Below are positions 52,358 through 63,124 of a stretch of DNA of 64,000 bases, piece after piece (the first letter of the stretch is position 1; each line of letters opens with the position of its first letter). The stretch is from Elizabethkingia sp. YR214. Its GTDB lineage: Bacteria > Bacteroidota > Bacteroidia > Flavobacteriales > Weeksellaceae. The DNA is taken from contig NZ_QBUH01000004.1 in the NCBI RefSeq assembly GCF_003058195.1, positions 248,001-312,000 on the forward strand. Reading direction: 5' to 3'. The notes under the pieces were generated by a model, which did not search any database, had not been told where the DNA came from, and worked only from the letters and a program-made list of their open reading frames with translations. A program made the position numbers and the translations under genes.

Positions 52358-54436
52358 ATGTTGAATCATTTTAACAAGGCACTGTTGCTTACAATGCTTT
52401 CGTCTGCTTCTGTAGCTTATGCTCAAAGGGTTACAGAGGACTTCAATAAAGACTGGAAATTCTTCCAGCCCAGAAACGAAACTTTTAATTTTAACTTCGA
52501 CAATGGACAGGATTTTAAGCCTTCCAATATAGATCTGTGGGAAAGTGTTACACTTCCTCATACTTTCAACAAAGATGATATGCAGCGGGATAATAATTTT
52601 TATACCGGAAATGTATTATACCAGAAGAAATTTACAGTAAGTGACGCGCAAAAAAACAAAAGAACATTTTTGAAGTTTGAAGGAGTAGGAAGCGTTGCGA
52701 AGCTTTATATCAACAATAAATTTATTGGAGAGCATAAAGGTGGATATTCTCAGTTTGCTTACGAAATTACCAATTCGGTAAACTATGGTAAAGAAAATGT
52801 ACTGACAGTTATTGCCAACAATCAGGCTCGCAAAGATGTTATTCCTGTTAATCAGTTTTTATTTCCTATTTATGGTGGTATTTATCGCCCTGTAAGTATG
52901 ATTACGACTAATAAAACCAATTTTGTAGTAACGGATTATGCTGCACCCGGAATATTTGTTAGTCAGAAAAATGTTTCCTCCAAGAGCGCAGATATAGAAA
53001 TAAAAGCAAAACTGGAAACTACTGAAAAAACGATTCAGAATGCTATACTGGAGACTTCTGTTATTAATAAAGAAGGTAAAACCGTAGCGGTAGTAAAAAA
53101 TCCTGTGAGCATAAGTCCGCAGGGGACTACTTATGTTACTCAGAATATTAATCTGAAGAATCCGCATCTTTGGGATGGTGTGCGTGATCCTTACTTGTAT
53201 ACAGTATCTTCCAAAATTATTGTTAATGGTACTGATACAGATGTTTTAAAGCAAAACCTAGGTGTAAGAACCGTAGAGATAATTCCAGGGAAAGGTTTCT
53301 TTCTGAACGGAAAACATTACCCAATGCATGGAGTTTCCCGTCATCAGGATGAATGGGGATATGGTTCGGCACTGTCTTATGAGCAGCATAAAAGAGATAT
53401 GGATCTAATGAAAGAAATGGGCGTTACAACGATCCGTTTGGCTCATTATCAGCAAGCCCCACAGATGTATGAACTGGCAGATCAATACGGTTTTCTTGTA
53501 TGGGCGGAGATCCCTTTTGTAAATGCAGTTTCTTATCAGGAGAATGACAATGCGAAACAGCAAATGACGGAATTGGTGAAGCAAAATTACAATCACCCTT
53601 CCATATATATATGGGGCGTCCATAATGAGGTTTATTCCAAAACCAAAGATGAACAGGTTCCTGTATTGTCGCGCCAGCTAAGTGATATTGCAAAAACAAT
53701 AGACCCATACCGAATGACAGGAGCTGTAAACGGTTATAATCAGGTAGACAGACCAGAAAATCTTACAACTGATGTTCAGGGGATTAACCACTATTTTGGC
53801 TGGTATGGCGGTAAGATTGGTGATCTGGAAAACTGGGCACAAGGACTGGAAAAGAATTTTGCGCAGTATAAAGTAATCCTTACCGAATACGGAGCAGACG
53901 GAAATATGGATATTGGTGCTGAGGAGGTAAAACAACCTGCAGATGTGGTTTCCGGGAAATCATTTCCGGAAAATTATCAGACGGAAACCCATATTCAGCA
54001 ATGGGCGATTATAGAAAAACACCTACAGATTGCGGCCTCTTATGTGTGGAACATGTTTGAATTTGCAGTTCCAATGTGGAATCGTGGTGGTGTAAATGCC
54101 CGGAATCTAAAGGGGTTGATTACCTTTGACCGTAAACGTAAAAAAGATTCTTTCTACTGGTATAAGGCCAATTGGAATCCCGAACCAATGATATATCTGG
54201 CGAACAGAAGAGATAATATTCGTAAAAGCTCGGTTTCTAAAATTCAGGTGTTTTCTAACTTAAAAGAGGTTAAAATATCGGTTAACGGAAAAGAATATCA
54301 GGCTAAAAGTGGTGTGAATGCTAAACATTGGGTAATAGAAAATGCTCAGCTTCAAAAAGGAACAAATACCATTAAAGCTTTTGGTAAATCCGGTGGAAAA
54401 GAATTAACCGATGAAATGACATGGACTTTGGAATAA
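52358..54436 (+). CDS. Secreted glycoside hydrolase family 2 enzyme (beta-galactosidase-like)
   Basis: A 692-residue exported enzyme: signal peptide to about residue 22, N-terminal jelly-roll (VTLPHTFNKDDMQRDNNFYTG), Ig-like domain and TIM barrel. The acid/base is Glu424 (WGVHNEVY) and the nucleophile Glu510 (LTEYGADG), with C-terminal beta domain. GH2 acts on beta-galactosides, beta-mannosides or beta-glucuronides, and the substrate is not resolved. It is 89 nt before a GH29 fucosidase with no terminator between, so they form a pair acting on complex glycans. Confidence 0.92.
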   Translation: MLNHFNKALLLTMLSSASVAYAQRVTEDFNKDWKFFQPRNETFNFNFDNGQDFKPSNIDLWESVTLPHTFNKDDMQRDNNFYTGNVLYQKKFTVSDAQKNKRTFLKFEGVGSVAKLYINNKFIGEHKGGYSQFAYEITNSVNYGKENVLTVIANNQARKDVIPVNQFLFPIYGGIYRPVSMITTNKTNFVVTDYAAPGIFVSQKNVSSKSADIEIKAKLETTEKTIQNAILETSVINKEGKTVAVVKNPVSISPQGTTYVTQNINLKNPHLWDGVRDPYLYTVSSKIIVNGTDTDVLKQNLGVRTVEIIPGKGFFLNGKHYPMHGVSRHQDEWGYGSALSYEQHKRDMDLMKEMGVTTIRLAHYQQAPQMYELADQYGFLVWAEIPFVNAVSYQENDNAKQQMTELVKQNYNHPSIYIWGVHNEVYSKTKDEQVPVLSRQLSDIAKTIDPYRMTGAVNGYNQVDRPENLTTDVQGINHYFGWYGGKIGDLENWAQGLEKNFAQYKVILTEYGADGNMDIGAEEVKQPADVVSGKSFPENYQTETHIQQWAIIEKHLQIAASYVWNMFEFAVPMWNRGGVNARNLKGLITFDRKRKKDSFYWYKANWNPEPMIYLANRRDNIRKSSVSKIQVFSNLKEVKISVNGKEYQAKSGVNAKHWVIENAQLQKGTNTIKAFGKSGGKELTDEMTWTLE

Positions 54437-54525
54437 GATCACAATGTAACAATGTATGACGATGTTATATTTTATTATCTGACAACCATCAACTAATAAC
54501 CAAAAACTAACAACCAACTAATACC
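54437..54525. repeat. Repetitive AT-rich spacer between GH2 and GH29
   Basis: Contains short direct repeats: CAATGTAACAATGTA near 54444 and AACCA/ACTAA words (about 54482-54523). No hairpin terminator was seen. It looks like one of the flavobacterial spacer elements, with no assigned function. Confidence 0.4.
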
Positions 54526-56031
54526 ATGAAAAAATCAATGTTTAATTTAAGCCTTCTGACCGGGTTTTGTATGAGCGCTATGATGCAGGCTCAGGCATGG
54601 ACCGGAGAAAAACAGGAGAAGCCTAAGGAAAGGGTCGCGCTGAAATACGGTCCCATCACGCCAGCTCACCGGACAGATGAAGCGATGCAAAAATTCAGAG
54701 AATACGGATTAGGGCAGTTCATCCATTGGGGAATTTATGCTATTCCGGGAAATGAATGGAATGGTGTAAGTGCCAGAGGCGGGGCAGCAGCATCTGAATG
54801 GATACGTTCCTGGAGTGGCCCAACAGCTCCTAAGGATTGGAAGAATACGTATGATAATCTATACAAACAGTTTAATCCCAAAGATTTTGATGCCAAACGC
54901 TGGGCAAAGCAGGCCAAAGATATGGGTGCTAAATATGTAATCTTTACAACAAAGCATCACGATGGTTTTGCTTTATGGCCTACAAAGTATTCTGCTTATA
55001 ATATTACGAAAACACCTTATAAAAAAGATATTGTAAAGCAGATTGTAGATGCTTATGATGCTGAGGGGATAGATGTATTCTTGTATTTTTCTATTTTGGA
55101 ATGGAATAATCCGGACTACCTTTATAAAGCACCTCAAACAGCTGAAGAGAAAGCTAAATATTCTAAATTTCTGAAGTATACAGAAAATCAGTTACTGGAG
55201 TTATTGAAGAACTATCCACAAATTAAAGGCTTCTGGTTTGATGGAACATGGGATGCTTCTTGGAAAAGTGCTTATGAATTTACCTATAATTTGGAGAAAA
55301 AACTTCGCGAAAAACATCCAGGGCTTATTATCGGCAGCCGCTTCCGCAATGACGAAAACCAAAAGCGACACTTCGATACTAATGGAGATTTGCTGGGCGA
55401 TTATGAGCAGGGTTGGGAACGCAAGCTTCCAAAAAATTATGAATCCCTTAACGGGAACGACTGGGATTGTGTGATGACCATTCCGCCAAATGGCTGGGGT
55501 TACATGAAAGATTGGAATGGGATTTATACCAAAACACCAGATGATCTGATCGAAATGTTGATGCGATCACGTTCTATGGGAGGTAATTTTGTTGTTAATT
55601 TCGGACCCGATGGTAACGGGAATTTTCACCCTGAAGAGGATAAAATAATGAAGGAGATAGGTGAATGGACAAAAGCAAATGCTGAAGCTATTTATAATGT
55701 AGAACATTCTCCGATGTCCCTTTCCAACTATGGTTATTTTACAAAGAAAGGTAATGATACCTATTTAACTGTGTTTAACAGACCTGTTAATCAGATTGTG
55801 AGATTAGCAGTTGATAAGAAAGCGACAGAAGTTCCGGCTTCTGCTTCACTGCTTATAGGTAATAGGAAACTGGAATTAAAACAAAGCGATATGGGATTGG
55901 ATTTGGATAAGAATACATACTATGATATTATCCTTCCAAAAGATTACCAGACAGATAAAGCATTTGTTATAAAAATAGAAATGAAGCAGGGATCTGTGAA
56001 AACAGAAAAGCTGATGGATGCAAAAATGTAA
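54526..56031 (+). CDS. Secreted alpha-L-fucosidase, GH29
   Basis: A 501-residue exported fucosidase with signal peptide (MKKSMFNLSLLTGFCMSAMMQAQ). The (beta/alpha)8 barrel carries the catalytic nucleophile Asp239 in GFWFDGTWD; AKYVIFTTKHHDGFALW (about 141-157) is a GH29 signature. The C-terminal beta domain is about 390-490. It removes alpha-fucose from glycoproteins or mucins. It pairs with the GH2 gene; no SusC/SusD genes are adjacent, unlike a typical polysaccharide utilization locus. Confidence 0.95.
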   Translation: MKKSMFNLSLLTGFCMSAMMQAQAWTGEKQEKPKERVALKYGPITPAHRTDEAMQKFREYGLGQFIHWGIYAIPGNEWNGVSARGGAAASEWIRSWSGPTAPKDWKNTYDNLYKQFNPKDFDAKRWAKQAKDMGAKYVIFTTKHHDGFALWPTKYSAYNITKTPYKKDIVKQIVDAYDAEGIDVFLYFSILEWNNPDYLYKAPQTAEEKAKYSKFLKYTENQLLELLKNYPQIKGFWFDGTWDASWKSAYEFTYNLEKKLREKHPGLIIGSRFRNDENQKRHFDTNGDLLGDYEQGWERKLPKNYESLNGNDWDCVMTIPPNGWGYMKDWNGIYTKTPDDLIEMLMRSRSMGGNFVVNFGPDGNGNFHPEEDKIMKEIGEWTKANAEAIYNVEHSPMSLSNYGYFTKKGNDTYLTVFNRPVNQIVRLAVDKKATEVPASASLLIGNRKLELKQSDMGLDLDKNTYYDIILPKDYQTDKAFVIKIEMKQGSVKTEKLMDAKM

Positions 56032-56037
56032 TAAAAT

Positions 56038-56069
56038 AAAAAAGCGAAAACCCGGGTTTTCGCTTTTTT
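56038..56069. terminator. Bidirectional terminator between GH29 and ribF
   Basis: A perfect 16-bp palindrome (56038-56053 with 56054-56069) with A-run and T-run ends, shared by convergent genes. Confidence 0.92.
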
Positions 56070-56070
56070 A

Positions 56071-56991
56071 TTATTTAAAGAAATCTATTGTTAGCTGTTT
56101 ATCTTCATCCAGTCTTTCAATCAGTTTTTCAAGACTTTCAAACTTTATTTCATCATGAAGATAATCTCTGAAGTATACGGTAATATTTTCTTCGTAGATA
56201 TCCTGATCAAAATCTAAGATATATACTTCCGTTGTTTTTTTAGTTCCGTTTACTGTAGGATTTGTACCGATGCTCAACATTCCTTTGTGCATTTGTCCGT
56301 TAAGTTCTACATCTACGATATAGGCTCCGTTTTTAGGAAGCAGCTTTATAGGATCTACATCTATATTGGCGGTTGGATAGCCAATTGTTCTTCCTATTTT
56401 TTTACCTGCTACGACTGTACCACTTACAGGGTAATGGTAACCTAAGAACTCATTAGCTGTTATTATATCTCCTTCAGACAAAGCATTTCTTATTTTTGTA
56501 GAGCTTACCGCAAGTTCATTCACAAGAACAGCTTTGGTTTCTTCCACAACAAAATTGTTTTCAGAAGCCATTTTTTCGAGAAGTTCAAAATTTCCGCTTT
56601 TATTTTTTCCAAAATGATGATCGTAGCCAATCACAATATGCTTCATATGGAGTTTATCCAGCAGAATCTGTTTTACAAAATCCTCTCCGGAAAGATTTCT
56701 GAAGTCATTATTGAATTCCTGAAGGAATATTTTTTGAATTCCAAAACGTTCTAAAAGCTGTAGTTTTTCCTCCAGAGTGTTGAGTAATTTTATTTCAACT
56801 TCTGGTTGCAAAACCTTTCGGGGATGCGGCCAAAAAGTGAGCAATGCACTCTCCAGCTGGTGGGTTTCACTATGCTTTTTTAGTTTTTTTATAATTTCCT
56901 GATGGCCTTTATGTACTCCGTCGAACATTCCCAACGACATTGTAAGTCCCATTGCATCGCTATATTCAGCTATATTTTTTACAATTTTCAA
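56071..56991 (-). CDS. ribF: Bifunctional riboflavin kinase/FAD synthetase
   Basis: A 306-residue two-domain enzyme. The N-terminal FAD synthetase (nucleotidyltransferase) begins SLGMFDGVHKGHQEII with the HxGH-like motif, and the C-terminal kinase domain (about 180-300) has GRTIGYPTANI. It makes FMN and FAD from riboflavin. A TTG start (56991) is used because a stop lies upstream and the next ATG (Met14) would remove the first strand. It is divergent from atpD. Confidence 0.94.
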   Translation of the reverse strand: MKIVKNIAEYSDAMGLTMSLGMFDGVHKGHQEIIKKLKKHSETHQLESALLTFWPHPRKVLQPEVEIKLLNTLEEKLQLLERFGIQKIFLQEFNNDFRNLSGEDFVKQILLDKLHMKHIVIGYDHHFGKNKSGNFELLEKMASENNFVVEETKAVLVNELAVSSTKIRNALSEGDIITANEFLGYHYPVSGTVVAGKKIGRTIGYPTANIDVDPIKLLPKNGAYIVDVELNGQMHKGMLSIGTNPTVNGTKKTTEVYILDFDQDIYEENITVYFRDYLHDEIKFESLEKLIERLDEDKQLTIDFFK

Positions 56992-57054
56992 GGTGAAAAA
57001 TTTTAGGCATTACAAATATGATAAAAATCTTTTTCACAGACAATGCAGATATGA

Positions 57055-58602
<1,548 letters not shown>

Positions 58603-58608
58603 TATTGC

Positions 58609-58655
58609 TAATTGCTGATAGCCCATAGCTATTAGCTGGTAGCCTAAAGCAATTA
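58609..58655. repeat. Palindromic spacer repeat between atpD and atpC
   Basis: TAATTGCT (58609-58616) and AGCAATTA (58648-58655) form 8-bp arms; inside are AGC/TAGC words (GATAGC, ATAGCTAT, TTAGCT, GGTAGC). No T-run. It may stabilise or process the atpDC mRNA, and it resembles repeat elements in other spacers here. Confidence 0.5.
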
Positions 58656-58658
58656 AAA

Positions 58659-58943
58659 ATGATTATAAAAATATTAACCCCGGAATCTGTAGTGTTTGAA
58701 GGACAAGTAGATTCAGTTCTGGTACCAGGTATCAGTGGTGATTTCCACATCATGAAAAATCACGCATCAATTGTTTCTGCACTGAAGGAAGGTGATGTTA
58801 GAATTTTCTCAGCTGGAATTTCAGATAACTATGCTAAGAATTTTGAGACCGTAAGTGCTGACAAAGGTGAGTTTGCTTACAAAATCAAAAGCGGAGTAAT
58901 AGAGTTTAATAACGACAACGGAATTATTCTTTGTGAATGTTAA
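58659..58943 (+). CDS. atpC: F1 ATP synthase subunit epsilon
   Basis: A 94-residue epsilon subunit: the N-terminal beta barrel (LTPESVVFEGQVDSVLVPGISGDFHIMKNHASIVSALKEG) is complete, but the two-helix C-terminal domain of E. coli epsilon (about 45 residues) is absent. Short epsilon subunits are common in Bacteroidota. It pairs with beta and gamma in F1 and here lacks the usual autoinhibitory helices. It is the last gene of atpD-atpC before a terminator. Confidence 0.93.
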   Translation: MIIKILTPESVVFEGQVDSVLVPGISGDFHIMKNHASIVSALKEGDVRIFSAGISDNYAKNFETVSADKGEFAYKIKSGVIEFNNDNGIILCEC

Positions 58944-58961
58944 TTCCCTTGTTTAAGGATG

Positions 58962-58997
58962 AAAAAATCCCGGATCAGCAGTGATTCGGGATTTTTT
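58962..58997 (+). terminator. Terminator of atpDC
   Basis: A 14-bp stem (58962-58975 with 58984-58997, one G-U pair) ending in a T-run. Confidence 0.88.
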
Positions 58998-59026
58998 ATT
59001 GTTATAAATAGTTAAATGGCACGCCC

Positions 59027-59061
59027 TTGGCTATATACACGGGTATTCTTTTATATATTTG
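59027..59061 (+). promoter_or_regulatory. Promoter of the DUF5686 gene
   Basis: TATATTTG (59054-59061), an exact -7 match, with TTG at 59027-59029, a 24-nt spacer, slightly long. Confidence 0.55.
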
Positions 59062-59109
59062 CAAAATTATTTTATAAAAGGAATGCTGGTTCTGACGATG
59101 TGAAATCTT

Positions 59110-61641
59110 ATGATGAAAAAACTACTATTTTGTTCGTTAACCTGTGTGATGCTTGTGAAGGTAAACGGGCAGCTAAAACTAACAGGTAAAATAACGGACA
59201 CCAAATCTAGAAAACCTATTGCTGAAGCTTTGCTTAGTAATCAAAACAATACTGCAAAAACAGACAGTAACGGACTTTTTGAACTTGTCGTTCAGGACAG
59301 TATCGGTATGATCTCTGTTGAAAAGAAAGACTTTTTATTGCAGGATGTACCTTTTGATTTTCATAAAACATCCATACTGGATATTGCACTGGTATCATCT
59401 GTGAAAACAGAACAGAAGAATATTGAAGGTGTTGTAATCAGTGGAAAGAAAAAGTATAAGAATAAAAAAGAAAATCCTGCCTATGCAATTCTGAATGAAG
59501 TATGGAAGCGCAAGTACAGAAATGCTTTTGATTCGTATGATAATTATAAATATGACGAATACCAAAAGCTGGAAGCGTCCCTGAATAATCTTGACAGTAC
59601 TTTTACCCAGAAGAAGATTTTCAAAGGGATGGAGTTCATGTTCAAAAATGTAGATACAGCTGCCGTTACCGGAAAAGCTTATGTACCGATTTATATGAAC
59701 GAGCAAATTTCTACCTTTTATAAGAGAAACAAACCTTCTTCATCTGAAAAAAAAGTATTAGTAGCTGAAAAAGCTTCAGGTTTTGAAGATTATCAATTCA
59801 TGGTTCAGACCATTCAGAACCTTTATAAGGACTTCAATATTTATGACAATACGTTAAACTTTTTCGATAAAGGTTTTCCAAGTCCGCTTTCTACAGACGG
59901 ATTTAGTATATACGAGTACGAATTGATGCCGGATAATGTTGTAGATGGAGAGCCATGTTTTACGATAAAATACTATCCTAAGAATACAGCTGCACTTGCT
60001 TTCAGAGGCGTTATATTTATAGCGAAATCATCTTATGCCGTTAAAAAAGTATCGTTGAATTCTGCAAAGAATATGGATGTAAACTTTGTTCGTGGTGTAA
60101 ATGCTGAATTAACCTATTATATTATCGATGAAAAGTCTTTCAGACCGGAGAAGTCGCATATAATGATAGATATGTCCTTATTGAATAAAAAAGCGAATTC
60201 CAAAGGTCTTTATGTAGATCGTACTATTTCTTATACAAACTTTGAAGTTAATAAACCTGAAATATCAGCTGAAGTAGATAAAAAAGCTGAGATAGGAAAC
60301 CCTGAAGTTTATAAGAAAGATGATGCTTTCTGGCAAGCTAACCGCCAGGTTCCATTAACCAAAATGGATTCTGTGACCTATAATAACCTCGAAAAATTAT
60401 GGCAGGTACCTAAATTTAAGACTGCAATAAAAGTAGCGGAAATGTTAGGTTCTGGTTTTTATAATGTAGGCAAAGCGATCGATATAGGTAATCTTTATTC
60501 CGTATACGGGCGTAATGATGTTGAAGGGCCACGTGTAAGATTGGGACTAAGAACTTTCTTTACTCGTAATGATATGTGGAGACTGGAAGGTTACGGCGCT
60601 TATGGATTTAAAGATCATAAATTCAAATATGGTATAGGCGGGCGCTATATGTTTGATAAAAACAACCGTTTTACAATTGGTTATGGCTTCAAAAATGATA
60701 TCCAGCAATTGGGTGTAGAAGCAATAGGGGATACCAACAGTAGTGTGGGTATGAGAAGATCATTTGCATCTTCATCTATTGCGAGTACCGGAAGCAATGT
60801 CTATCTGAGTAAGGTTGTAGAAAATAACCTCTACTTTTCGATAGAGCCTTTTCGTAATTTCCAGATTACGCTGGACGGAAGCTACAGAGAAATTACAGCC
60901 GCAGATCCGCAGCTATTTAGAATTAACTATATTAATAGAAACGGTATAGAAAAAAGTCAGGTAAATGATGCCAGAGCATCGTTGGTATTAACTTACCGCC
61001 CGGGAGCCAGATTTGCAGAATATGGAGTAGACAGAAATACGATAAAAACATTATCTCCGACATTTACTTTACGTTATACGAAAGGGATACCCGGGTTTTT
61101 CAAGTCTGATTTCAACTATGATAAATTACAGTTCTCATACAGACATCCAATTCTTATTGGTAATATGGGACGATCAGATGTTAGCTTTGAAGCAGGTACC
61201 ATCTTCGGATCTGTACCATTATCTTTAATGAATGTTCTTCCGGGGAACCAGTCCTACTTTAGTATTCCAAATACCTTTGCCCAGCTTAATTTCTATGAAT
61301 TTGTAACAGATTCTTACTCTACATTATTCTGGGAGCACCATTTTAATGGATGGATTTTCAACAAAATTCCGTTACTGAAGAAGCTAAAACTTCGTGAAGT
61401 GGCTTTCTTTAGAGGAGCATGGGGTAGTCTGAAGCATGATAATGTGGTTATGAACAGATCCAACATTTTCTATACAGCTCCTAAAGATCATATTTACTAT
61501 GAGTATGGTTTCGGAATAGAAAATATTGGTTTTGGTAACTTCCGTATGTTCCGAATAGATTTCAACTGGAGAGGGAACTACCTGGACAGACCCGATGCAC
61601 GTAAGTTTGGTGTGAAGATTGGAATGCAGTTCGGATTCTAA
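59110..61641 (+). CDS. DUF5686 outer membrane protein with carboxypeptidase-regulatory-like domain
   Basis: An 843-residue exported protein. After the signal peptide a CarboxypepD_reg-like domain (about 20-105: GKITDTKSRKPIAEALLSN) leads to the DUF5686 region with its conserved NFVRGVNAELTYY stretch, and the C-terminal third is a beta-barrel with aromatic-ending strands (terminal IGMQFGF). It is an outer-membrane protein of unknown function, largely restricted to Bacteroidota. Start ATG 59110 or 59113. It is monocistronic between terminators. Confidence 0.87.
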   Translation: MMKKLLFCSLTCVMLVKVNGQLKLTGKITDTKSRKPIAEALLSNQNNTAKTDSNGLFELVVQDSIGMISVEKKDFLLQDVPFDFHKTSILDIALVSSVKTEQKNIEGVVISGKKKYKNKKENPAYAILNEVWKRKYRNAFDSYDNYKYDEYQKLEASLNNLDSTFTQKKIFKGMEFMFKNVDTAAVTGKAYVPIYMNEQISTFYKRNKPSSSEKKVLVAEKASGFEDYQFMVQTIQNLYKDFNIYDNTLNFFDKGFPSPLSTDGFSIYEYELMPDNVVDGEPCFTIKYYPKNTAALAFRGVIFIAKSSYAVKKVSLNSAKNMDVNFVRGVNAELTYYIIDEKSFRPEKSHIMIDMSLLNKKANSKGLYVDRTISYTNFEVNKPEISAEVDKKAEIGNPEVYKKDDAFWQANRQVPLTKMDSVTYNNLEKLWQVPKFKTAIKVAEMLGSGFYNVGKAIDIGNLYSVYGRNDVEGPRVRLGLRTFFTRNDMWRLEGYGAYGFKDHKFKYGIGGRYMFDKNNRFTIGYGFKNDIQQLGVEAIGDTNSSVGMRRSFASSSIASTGSNVYLSKVVENNLYFSIEPFRNFQITLDGSYREITAADPQLFRINYINRNGIEKSQVNDARASLVLTYRPGARFAEYGVDRNTIKTLSPTFTLRYTKGIPGFFKSDFNYDKLQFSYRHPILIGNMGRSDVSFEAGTIFGSVPLSLMNVLPGNQSYFSIPNTFAQLNFYEFVTDSYSTLFWEHHFNGWIFNKIPLLKKLKLREVAFFRGAWGSLKHDNVVMNRSNIFYTAPKDHIYYEYGFGIENIGFGNFRMFRIDFNWRGNYLDRPDARKFGVKIGMQFGF

Positions 61642-61673
61642 GATATATAAAACGAAAATAATTTTGAGTATAT

Positions 61674-61709
61674 AAAACTCGCAGGCTTTCAAAACCTGCG
61701 AGTTTTTTT
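61674..61709 (+). terminator. Terminator of the DUF5686 gene
   Basis: A 12-bp stem (61674-61685 with 61695-61706) and a T-run. Confidence 0.87.
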
Positions 61710-61810
61710 ATGAGTGATATTGTATTTGGGCATGTATGATTTCTTATTAGTTTTCCTGTTTTTTCAGTCATAGTTCCTATCTTTAAGACTTCAAATTTTG
61801 AGAACACATT

Positions 61811-63124
61811 ATGCATCAATATTTAAAAGTAATTTCTTTAGCGGCATGTATTTCTTTATCTGCACAGCAGATTGAAAACCCTGCCGGACTTTCTGGATTT
61901 GCACAAAAACTTAAAGAAAATAATAAAATTACCAATATCTTATTTTTAGGAGATTCACATATTCAGGCTGGATGGATTCCGGAAGTTTTGAGAGAAAAAT
62001 TTACCGAAAAATATGGCTATGCTGGGAGAGGATTGGTATTCCCTTATGCGGTAGCCAATTCCAACGGACCATTAGATATTACATCAGTCTCTAATCAGGC
62101 ATGGCAGACATTCCGTTTGGTATATGATCAGGATGTTTTCAACCAGATGGGAGCCTTAGGGTTTGTTATGGGGAACAATAAAGATTCTTTTATAGAAATA
62201 GGCTTTAATAATCCTAATGATGCTTTCGATGAAGTAAGAATACTAAACGATAAGCAAATGGCAGGGGAGAGTTTTACTATTTATGAAACCAGTGCTCCTC
62301 TTAATTCTTATGTTGGCAAAAGGAAGACTATTGTATCATATACAGTCCAGCAGGGAGAAACTTTTCCGGAACTGGCTGCAAAATTTAATACAACAACTAC
62401 AAGGTTAGCTCAGCTAAATGGAAATGGAATTAAATTCCCACAGCCCGGACAGGTGATAAAAGCGGAACAGACAGAACCTGATTTTAATCCCGATTTTGAA
62501 CAAAAATTGGCCATAGCAGGGCAAGGGAAGTATACGGAAGGAGAAACTGTTTTTAATTATCCAAAAGCAACAAGGAACTTTCTGATGCGTACAAATGCTT
62601 CTAAAGGAAACATTTTATATGGTTTTCAGTTCCTTCGAAAAAATGCTGCTTCAGGTATTATTTTCAATAGTGTAGGGGTGAATGGAGCTACTTATGCTGA
62701 CTTTTTAAAATATCCGCTGCAGCTGGAAGAGCTGAAGCAGGTAAATCCGGATGTGGTTATGATTTCGCTGGGAACAAATGAATCTTTGAGTACTGTTACA
62801 AAAGAAGAATTCCAAAAGAGTGCACAAGATCTGATACAAGCTTTCAGAAAAGATAATCCTGCATTACCCATTCTTTTGATCTCTCCTACAGATAATAAAC
62901 TAAAAGGGGATCGTATACAAGAAATTGTTTCATGGATAAAAGAAATAAGCACTCAGAATAATACCGCTTTTCTGAGTATGTACGATGCTACAGGGGGAAG
63001 AGGTTACTTTGTTAGGTCTTTAGCCAGAAAAGAAGCCAATGGAGATGGGGTTCATTTTCTGAAGCCTGGATATACCCAACAAGCAGAAATGATCTGGAAG
63101 GCGCTGAATGAAGCCTTAAAATAA
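61811..63124 (+). CDS. Exported SGNH/GDSL hydrolase with internal LysM domain
   Basis: A 437-residue exported protein with signal peptide. SGNH blocks: GDSHIQ (Ser49), GVNGATY (block II Gly), GTNES (block III Asn) and DGVHF (Asp412, His415) complete the catalytic set. Between blocks I and II, at about residues 175-218, a LysM motif (YTVQQGETFPELAAKF, then TRLAQLNGN and PQPGQVI) is inserted. LysM binds peptidoglycan, and SGNH esterases of this sort remove O-acetyl groups from peptidoglycan or polysaccharides, so a cell-wall deacetylase is inferred. A -7-like TATCTTTA at 61778-61785 precedes it. No MBOAT acetyltransferase gene is adjacent. Confidence 0.87.
   Translation: MHQYLKVISLAACISLSAQQIENPAGLSGFAQKLKENNKITNILFLGDSHIQAGWIPEVLREKFTEKYGYAGRGLVFPYAVANSNGPLDITSVSNQAWQTFRLVYDQDVFNQMGALGFVMGNNKDSFIEIGFNNPNDAFDEVRILNDKQMAGESFTIYETSAPLNSYVGKRKTIVSYTVQQGETFPELAAKFNTTTTRLAQLNGNGIKFPQPGQVIKAEQTEPDFNPDFEQKLAIAGQGKYTEGETVFNYPKATRNFLMRTNASKGNILYGFQFLRKNAASGIIFNSVGVNGATYADFLKYPLQLEELKQVNPDVVMISLGTNESLSTVTKEEFQKSAQDLIQAFRKDNPALPILLISPTDNKLKGDRIQEIVSWIKEISTQNNTAFLSMYDATGGRGYFVRSLARKEANGDGVHFLKPGYTQQAEMIWKALNEALK

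Noticed and set aside
61384-61819. Minus-strand frames at the end of the DUF5686 gene
   Set aside because: Antisense shadows of barrel codons and of the terminator; no start context or family.
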